Shown piece by piece: positions 6,619 to 10,230 of a stretch of 10,230 nucleotides of DNA; positions within the stretch are counted from its first letter, which is position 1; each line of letters opens with the position of its first letter. The DNA comes from Phascolarctobacterium sp. (lineage in GTDB: Bacteria; Bacillota; Negativicutes; Acidaminococcales; Acidaminococcaceae). Where the stretch lies: contig DXVZ01000111.1 in assembly GCA_019417125.1 (NCBI GenBank), forward strand, positions 1 to 10,230, in the 5' to 3' direction. A program made the translations under genes and the position numbers. Below the pieces are notes generated by a model. That model saw only the letters and a list, made by a program, of their open reading frames with translations, was not told the origin of the DNA and made no database searches.

Positions 6619-7020
6619 ATGAAACGTAATACTATTCAAAGACAGCTTGTTATTGCTGCTGTTCGCTTCCTTGCGGATCATCCCACGGCAGACGAGGTTT
6701 ATGAGCGTATAACAATGGAATACCCTGATATCAGCAAAGGAACGGTATACCGCAACCTTAACTCGCTGGTAGAAAGCGGGCTGCTGAATAAGGTTTCCGT
6801 ACCCAGCGGCGCAGATAGGTTTGACCACATGCTGACCAAGCATTACCATATAAAATGTTCTCAGTGCGGTAAATTTATGAACGTAGAGAACATGGAATAT
6901 ATGGCTGACCTTGACGAAAAAGTGGCTGCGGTAACTGGCTTTAAAATGCAAAGCCACGACATTGTTTTTAACGGATTGTGCCCTGATTGCCAAAAGCTTG
7001 AGGCGACTGAGGAGCAATAA
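6619..7020 (+). CDS. Fur-family metalloregulator, PerR-like, short N-terminus
   Basis: This 133-residue winged-helix protein of the Fur family resembles PerR, the Fe/Mn-dependent peroxide-sensing repressor. HPTADEVYE (21-29) contains the PerR His37 equivalent, H21. The recognition helix region is SKGTVYRNLNSLVESG (39-54). DRFDHMLTKHYH supplies D69, H75 and H77, equivalent to PerR D85, H91 and H93. Two CxxC pairs, C80/C83 and C121/C124, form the structural zinc site. Two things are odd. The residue equivalent to PerR D104 (Glu in Fur) is Asn88, in CGKFMN. The protein also begins at RNTIQRQ, lacking about 16-18 residues that form the first helix of typical family members. It is probably cotranscribed with rubrerythrin 45 nt downstream and is divergent from feoAB. 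In clostridia PerR represses rubrerythrin genes, so it may regulate both neighbours, which is inference. Confidence 0.9.
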   Translation: MKRNTIQRQLVIAAVRFLADHPTADEVYERITMEYPDISKGTVYRNLNSLVESGLLNKVSVPSGADRFDHMLTKHYHIKCSQCGKFMNVENMEYMADLDEKVAAVTGFKMQSHDIVFNGLCPDCQKLEATEEQ

Positions 7021-7065
7021 GTGCAGCAGCACAAATAAAAATTTAACTTTATGGAGGTATGAAAA

Positions 7066-7620
7066 ATGGAATTTAAAGGTAGTAAAACCGAAGCTAATCT
7101 GCAAACTGCTTTTGCTGGTGAATCCCAGGCAAGAAACAAATATACCTATTATGCAGGTATTGCCAAAAAAGAAGGTTATAACCAAATTGCCAACATTTTT
7201 GAAGAAACTGCCGGCAACGAAAAAGAACACGCTAAAATTTGGTTTAAACTTTTGATGAGCGGCGGCGTTGCACACAGCAACCTGCCCGACACCTTGACCA
7301 ACCTTAAAGACGCAGCGGCTGGCGAAAACTATGAATGGACCGAAATGTATGCCGAATTTGCCAAAGTAGCCAAAGAAGAAGGCTTTGATTATATTGCCAT
7401 GTTATTTGAAGAAGTTGGCAAAATCGAAAAAGAGCACGAAGAACGCTACAACGCTTTGGTTGCCAACATCGAAAACGACCGTGTATTCAATCGCGAAGAA
7501 AAACAGGTTTGGATTTGCGGCAACTGCGGTCATATCGTAATCGCTGAAAAAGCTCCGGAAGTTTGCCCGGTATGCGATCATCCGAAAGCTTATTTTGAAC
7601 TGCGCAAAGTAAACTACTAA
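7066..7620 (+). CDS. rbr: Rubrerythrin
   Basis: Rubrerythrin is a cytoplasmic diiron protein that reduces hydrogen peroxide in anaerobes, taking electrons through its rubredoxin domain. The 184-residue protein has the classical order. The ferritin-like four-helix domain (about 1-145) carries iron-ligand candidates E19 (AFAGESQAR), E52xxH55 (NEKEH), E90xxE93 (YEWTE) and E121xxH124 (EKEH). The C-terminal rubredoxin-type domain has C151xxC154 (WICGNCGH) and C167xxC170 (CPVCDHPKAYFE). No residue appears missing. The start has a strong GGAGGT at 7053-7058 with a 7-nt gap. It follows the PerR-like gene in the same direction with no terminator between, and a strong hairpin follows it. Peroxide-dependent derepression by its neighbour is the expected regulation. 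Confidence 0.96.
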   Translation: MEFKGSKTEANLQTAFAGESQARNKYTYYAGIAKKEGYNQIANIFEETAGNEKEHAKIWFKLLMSGGVAHSNLPDTLTNLKDAAAGENYEWTEMYAEFAKVAKEEGFDYIAMLFEEVGKIEKEHEERYNALVANIENDRVFNREEKQVWICGNCGHIVIAEKAPEVCPVCDHPKAYFELRKVNY

Positions 7621-7638
7621 TTAAACAGTAAACAACCT

Positions 7639-7671
7639 ATCCCCGGTGGGCAATGCCTGCCGGGGATTTTT
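7639..7671 (+). terminator. Rho-independent terminator after rubrerythrin
   Basis: The arms 7639-7651 and 7655-7667 pair over 13 bp (core ATCCCCGG/CCGGGGAT, with two G-T wobbles nearer the loop) around a 3-nt loop, followed by a T run to 7671. It starts 18 nt after the rbr stop. It closes the regulator-rubrerythrin unit. Confidence 0.9.
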
Positions 7672-7692
7672 ACGTTATTTTAAAAACTTAAC

Positions 7693-7721
7693 TTGCAAAG
7701 TGTTTTTTATAATGCTATGAT
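7693..7721 (+). promoter_or_regulatory. Promoter of the hypothetical protein / nuclease pair
   Basis: TTGCAA (7693-7698) and TATGAT (7716-7721) are separated by 17 bp, with a TG one base before the -10 (TGCTATGAT), an extended -10. Transcription would begin near 7728 with a leader of about 36 nt. It lies between the rubrerythrin terminator and the next gene, as expected for an independent unit. Confidence 0.65.
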
Positions 7722-7763
7722 GAAATTAGTTTAGTTTTATAAACAGCACGGAAGGGTATAAAT

Positions 7764-8168
7764 ATGATTTTAGTTGCATGTGTGGACGATAATTTGGGTA
7801 TGCTTTTTAATGAGCGCCGCCAAAGTATGGACAGCGTATTACGCGAGCGTTTATTGGAACGCTGCCAAGGGAATAAACTGTGGATGAACGCTTACAGCCG
7901 AAAACAGTTTGACGCTGCGGCAGGCGGCATCACGGTTAATGAAAATTTTATGGCAAAAGCAGGTGCTGGCGATTACTGCTTTGCCGAAAACGTCAGCGTT
8001 AAGCCTTACGAAAAGCAAATAAACAAAATTATTTTATATAAGTGGAATCGGGTTTACCCGGCAGATTTGTATTTCGACATAGATTTAAAAAATTGGCGGC
8101 TATCTAAAAGCAGCGATTTTGCTGGCTCGTCGCACGATAAAATTACAGAGGAGATTTACGTAAAATGA
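7764..8168 (+). CDS. Conserved hypothetical protein, translationally coupled to the nuclease
   Basis: I do not recognise a characterised domain in this 134-residue protein. It has no signal peptide or membrane segment and is probably cytoplasmic. Visible features are an N-terminal strand followed by VDDNLGMLFNERRQSMD (7-23), a charged helix up to about residue 34, YSRKQF (44-49), AGDYCFAEN (68-76), YKWNRVYPADLYF (92-104) and FAGSSHDKI (119-127). These blocks have the look of a conserved family rather than random translation. I have the impression that relatives occur in other Firmicutes, sometimes with doubtful enzyme names, but cannot confirm this. GGAAGGG at 7750-7756 supports the start. 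Its stop codon overlaps the start of the lipoprotein nuclease gene (ATGA), so the two are coupled and probably act together. A role as nuclease partner or inhibitor is only a hypothesis. Confidence 0.85.
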   Translation: MILVACVDDNLGMLFNERRQSMDSVLRERLLERCQGNKLWMNAYSRKQFDAAAGGITVNENFMAKAGAGDYCFAENVSVKPYEKQINKIILYKWNRVYPADLYFDIDLKNWRLSKSSDFAGSSHDKITEEIYVK

Positions 8169-9097
8169 AAAAGATTTTAGCTTTAATCTGTTCGTTAATG
8201 TTGGCAGTGAGCCTTGTGCTGGCTGGCTGCGGACCAAAAAACGGCGATGCTTCCGCACAGGCAAAGGGTTCAGCTGACGTTGCTGCCAGTATTGCTTCTG
8301 TGCCGGAATACAGCGGTAAGCCGTTTGTGGCAATTAACGGCAATAAGCCGGATTTTACTGAAGCTGATTTGTCAACAAAATCCTTTGAAAAATATAGCCC
8401 GCTGGATAACTTAAACCGCTGCGGCACGGCGTATGCCAATATCAGCAGGGATACCATGCCAACCGAAAAACGCGCCAGCATTGGGCAGGTGAAGCCCAGT
8501 GGCTGGCAGGTGGCAAAATACGATTTTGTAGACGGCAAATATCTTTATAACCGCTGCCATTTAATCGGCTATCAGCTGACGGCTGAAAACGCTAACGAGC
8601 GTAATTTGATTACCGGTACGCGCTATATGAATGTAGACGGTATGCTGTCGTTTGAAAATATGGTAGCCGACTATGTAAAAGAAACCGGCAACCACGTTTT
8701 ATACCGCGTAACACCGGTGTTTAAGGGCAATAACCTGGTGGCAAGCGGCGTGCAGATGGAAGCAATGTCCGTAGAGGATAAGGGTGAGGGCATTAGCTTT
8801 AATGTTTTTTGCTATAACGTGCAGCCAGGCATCGCTATTGATTACGCTACCGGCAAAAGCAAATTGGCGGAAGGAGGCAAAGCTGCCGGGCAGGCAGAAA
8901 GCAAGACCAAAGTTTGCCCCGTTGCCGATGATTACGCCGTACAAAGCTATGTGCTGAACAACGGCAGCAAAAAATTCCATAAGCCGGATTGCAGCGGCGC
9001 AGCCAAAATAAGCGCCAAAAATAAGGAGAATTTTAAAGGTAGGCGCGCAGAGCTTGTAAGCAAAGGATACAGCCCATGTGGCATTTGCAAGCCCTGA
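8165..9097 (+). CDS. Lipoprotein DNA/RNA non-specific endonuclease with C-terminal Cys-rich module
   Basis: This 310-residue protein begins with a lipoprotein signal peptide: KK, a hydrophobic core, and the lipobox LAGC with Cys22. It should be anchored on the outer face of the cytoplasmic membrane. The middle (about 75-230) is a beta-beta-alpha-metal nuclease of the DNA-entry nuclease type (EndA/NucA-like). The catalytic motif is NRCHLIGYQ (129-137), with H132 as the general base and Asn/Arg-Cys replacing the classical DRGH. ENANERNLITGTRYMN (141-156) follows, as in the Firmicute branch. The C-terminal 50 residues (about 261-309: VLNNGSKKFHKPDC, then GYSPCGICKP) form a small module with H272, C276, C305 and C308, resembling Ada-like zinc-binding tails. 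It probably degrades extracellular nucleic acid for nutrition or DNA uptake. GAGGAG lies 11 nt before the start, inside the overlapping upstream gene. A long hairpin follows. Confidence 0.9.
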   Translation: MKKILALICSLMLAVSLVLAGCGPKNGDASAQAKGSADVAASIASVPEYSGKPFVAINGNKPDFTEADLSTKSFEKYSPLDNLNRCGTAYANISRDTMPTEKRASIGQVKPSGWQVAKYDFVDGKYLYNRCHLIGYQLTAENANERNLITGTRYMNVDGMLSFENMVADYVKETGNHVLYRVTPVFKGNNLVASGVQMEAMSVEDKGEGISFNVFCYNVQPGIAIDYATGKSKLAEGGKAAGQAESKTKVCPVADDYAVQSYVLNNGSKKFHKPDCSGAAKISAKNKENFKGRRAELVSKGYSPCGICKP

Positions 9098-9133
9098 TAT
9101 GGAAAAGATGATTAAAATTTAACGCTGAAAAAT

Positions 9134-9204
9134 AAAACAGCACTTCAAAAGTTAAATGCCAGGCTCTATTAGAGCAGTACAATTACTTTTGAAGTGCTGT
9201 TTTT
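9134..9204. terminator. Long bidirectional terminator between the nuclease and dehydrogenase genes
   Basis: A perfect 19-bp inverted repeat (9134-9152 with 9185-9203, AAAACAGCACTTCAAAAGT) encloses a 32-nt spacer that itself holds a small hairpin (GCTCT-ATT-AGAGC, 9163-9175). T runs follow the stem on both strands. It sits between the convergent ends of the nuclease (stop at 9097) and dehydrogenase (stop at 9229) genes and should end both transcripts. Confidence 0.8.
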
Positions 9205-9228
9205 GTATTTAGCAAAAGGTTAATTAGG

Positions 9229-10182
9229 TTATTTTACGCTAGCCGCCCTATCCAAAAAACCGCGGATAATATCGCAGGATTTAGCAAATTTTTCTTGTTC
9301 GGCGGCGTCAAGTTCAACTTCCAAAACATGTTCCAAACCGTTTTTGCCGATAACGCAGGGCACGCCTGCGGCAACGTTTTGCTGCCCGTATTCGCCGTTA
9401 AGCGCGGTGGAGCAAGGCCAAATAAGCTTCTGGTCGTGGAAGATGGCTTTAATCAGCATTACGGCTACGTTGGCAATGCCAAATTCGGTGCAGCCTTTGC
9501 CGTCAACTTCAATATCGCCGGCGCGTTTAACCTGTTCCTGCAAATCGTCAAGGCTAAGTGCGGCAAGTTTGGGGTCGCTTTGGCGCATTTGTAAAAACGG
9601 CGTGCCGTTAATGAAAATACGCGACCATACGATAAAGCTGCTGTTGCCGTGTTCGCCCATGCAGATTGCCTGAATGGAACGGCGGCTGTAACCGGTTATG
9701 GCAGACATTACGCGCAGCAGGCGGTAGGTTTCAAGGCTGGTGCCGGTGCAGAAGCAGCGGTTGGTTTCCCAGCCCATCTGGCGGCGGATGTATTCGCAGA
9801 CGATATCTGCCGGGTTGGAAATACTAATCATAATGCCTTTAAAATCAACCTGCTTTAAATGGCCGATTACTTCATTTGCCATACGGATGGTGTCGTCAAA
9901 CATATCTAAGCGCGTTTCACCGGGTTTGCGGCTGCGCCCAAAAGCAACAACCATTATATCAGCGTCGTTCAGTTCTTCATATTCACCGGCACGGATAACG
10001 GTGTCATGTCCGCATAAAGCGCCGCTAACGCAGTCGTCAAGGTCAAGTGCCTGGGCAGCTGCTTTTTCTTTTAAAATATCAATTAAAACAATATCATCGG
10101 CTTCGCCGGATTGGATAAGCGCCAGGGCGACATGAGAACCTACATGGCCGGCGCCAATAATGACAACTTTTCTTGTTTTCAT
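9229..10182 (-). CDS. L-lactate/malate dehydrogenase family protein
   Basis: This 317-residue NAD-dependent 2-hydroxyacid dehydrogenase is built like L-lactate dehydrogenase. It has GAGHVGS (10-16) and Asp35 for NAD binding. The substrate loop is GRSRKPGETRLDMF (82-95), with R91 equivalent to Arg109, then N123 (SNPAD; Asn140), R154 (Arg171), catalytic H178 in GEHGNS (His195) and T232 (Thr246). Two positions depart from lactate dehydrogenase. R85 occupies the Gln102 position, where Arg is the malate dehydrogenase signature, and E151 replaces Asp168, the partner of the catalytic His. The GEHGNS motif, instead of GEHGD, is also seen in L-2-hydroxyisocaproate dehydrogenase. A general label of L-lactate dehydrogenase is thus unsafe: malate/oxaloacetate or another 2-oxoacid is possible. 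GAAGGT at 10190-10195 supports the start. Its promoter is probably beyond the right edge. Confidence 0.9.
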   Translation of the reverse strand: MKTRKVVIIGAGHVGSHVALALIQSGEADDIVLIDILKEKAAAQALDLDDCVSGALCGHDTVIRAGEYEELNDADIMVVAFGRSRKPGETRLDMFDDTIRMANEVIGHLKQVDFKGIMISISNPADIVCEYIRRQMGWETNRCFCTGTSLETYRLLRVMSAITGYSRRSIQAICMGEHGNSSFIVWSRIFINGTPFLQMRQSDPKLAALSLDDLQEQVKRAGDIEVDGKGCTEFGIANVAVMLIKAIFHDQKLIWPCSTALNGEYGQQNVAAGVPCVIGKNGLEHVLEVELDAAEQEKFAKSCDIIRGFLDRAASVK

Positions 10183-10230
10183 GTTTCGTACCTTCTTTAT
10201 AGCTTATTACAGCGGCAGCTGTATTTACAT

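Noticed and set aside
6601..7275. A 224-codon open frame on the minus strand across the PerR-like and rubrerythrin genes
   Set aside because: It lies antisense to two well-supported genes, its product has a low-complexity, Phe/His/Ser-rich look without a domain, and it has no convincing start signals. It is a shadow of the plus-strand codon use.
7708..7713. TATAAT as the -10 of the hypothetical/nuclease unit
   Set aside because: It is only 9 bp from TTGCAA. The TATGAT at 7716-7721 has a 17-bp spacing and an upstream TG, so it is preferred.
10183..10230. Promoter for the dehydrogenase gene
   Set aside because: The only -10-like sequences lie too close to the ribosome binding site or lack a -35 within the window.
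1..10230. CRISPR array, insertion sequence, phage or tRNA/rRNA gene
   Set aside because: I saw no regularly spaced repeats, transposase or integrase motifs, terminal repeats with target duplications, or tRNA/rRNA signatures. The inverted repeats found are explained as terminators or operator-like sites.

Overview
The window looks like chromosomal DNA of an anaerobic Bacillota (Firmicutes) bacterium. The evidence is strong AAGGAG-type ribosome binding sites, consensus TTGACA/TATAAT promoters, a PerR-type Fur protein directly upstream of rubrerythrin, a compact FeoA/FeoB ferrous iron importer, and several LarA-superfamily genes. My guess is the Negativicutes (Acidaminococcaceae/Phascolarctobacterium-like), but this rests on general gene content and is low confidence. 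There are no RNA genes, insertion sequences or CRISPR arrays. Almost all of the sequence is accounted for by ten genes.

Layout. (1) 42-3995, plus strand: three tandem paralogues of the nickel-dependent LarA (lactate racemase) superfamily. All keep the histidines and the cofactor-tethering lysine, but they differ in residues next to the active site. A bidirectional terminator (4005-4044) closes the block. (2) 4060-6311, minus strand: feoA-feoB, overlapping by 4 nt, converging on the lar block. (3) 6312-6618: a divergent regulatory region of about 307 bp with a feo promoter flanked by a long inverted repeat, three AT-rich palindromes, and a near-consensus promoter for the next unit. (4) 6619-7620, plus strand: a short PerR/Fur-family regulator and a classical rubrerythrin, ending in a strong terminator. 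(5) 7764-9097, plus strand: a conserved cytoplasmic protein of unknown function overlapping, by 4 nt, a lipoprotein DNA/RNA non-specific endonuclease with a C-terminal Cys-rich module. (6) 9229-10182, minus strand: an L-lactate/malate dehydrogenase family enzyme with an Arg where lactate dehydrogenases have the specificity Gln. A 19-bp-stem terminator separates it from the nuclease gene.

How the genes fit together. The centre reads as an iron and peroxide module: Fe(II) import by FeoAB, a metal-dependent repressor, and a peroxide-reducing diiron protein, with feo and the regulator transcribed divergently from one control region. The flanks concern 2-hydroxyacid chemistry: LarA-type racemases/epimerases on the left and a 2-hydroxyacid dehydrogenase on the right. 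They are about 5 kb apart and not in one operon, so any metabolic link is inference. No larB, larC or larE genes for the nickel-pincer cofactor lie in this window, so they would have to be elsewhere.

The points most worth following up are: the three-copy LarA array with active-site divergence and a 37-nt identical tract; the PerR-like protein with Asn at a metal-ligand position and no N-terminal helix; the dehydrogenase with Arg/Glu at the positions corresponding to Gln102/Asp168; and the symmetric operator-like architecture of the feo promoter.
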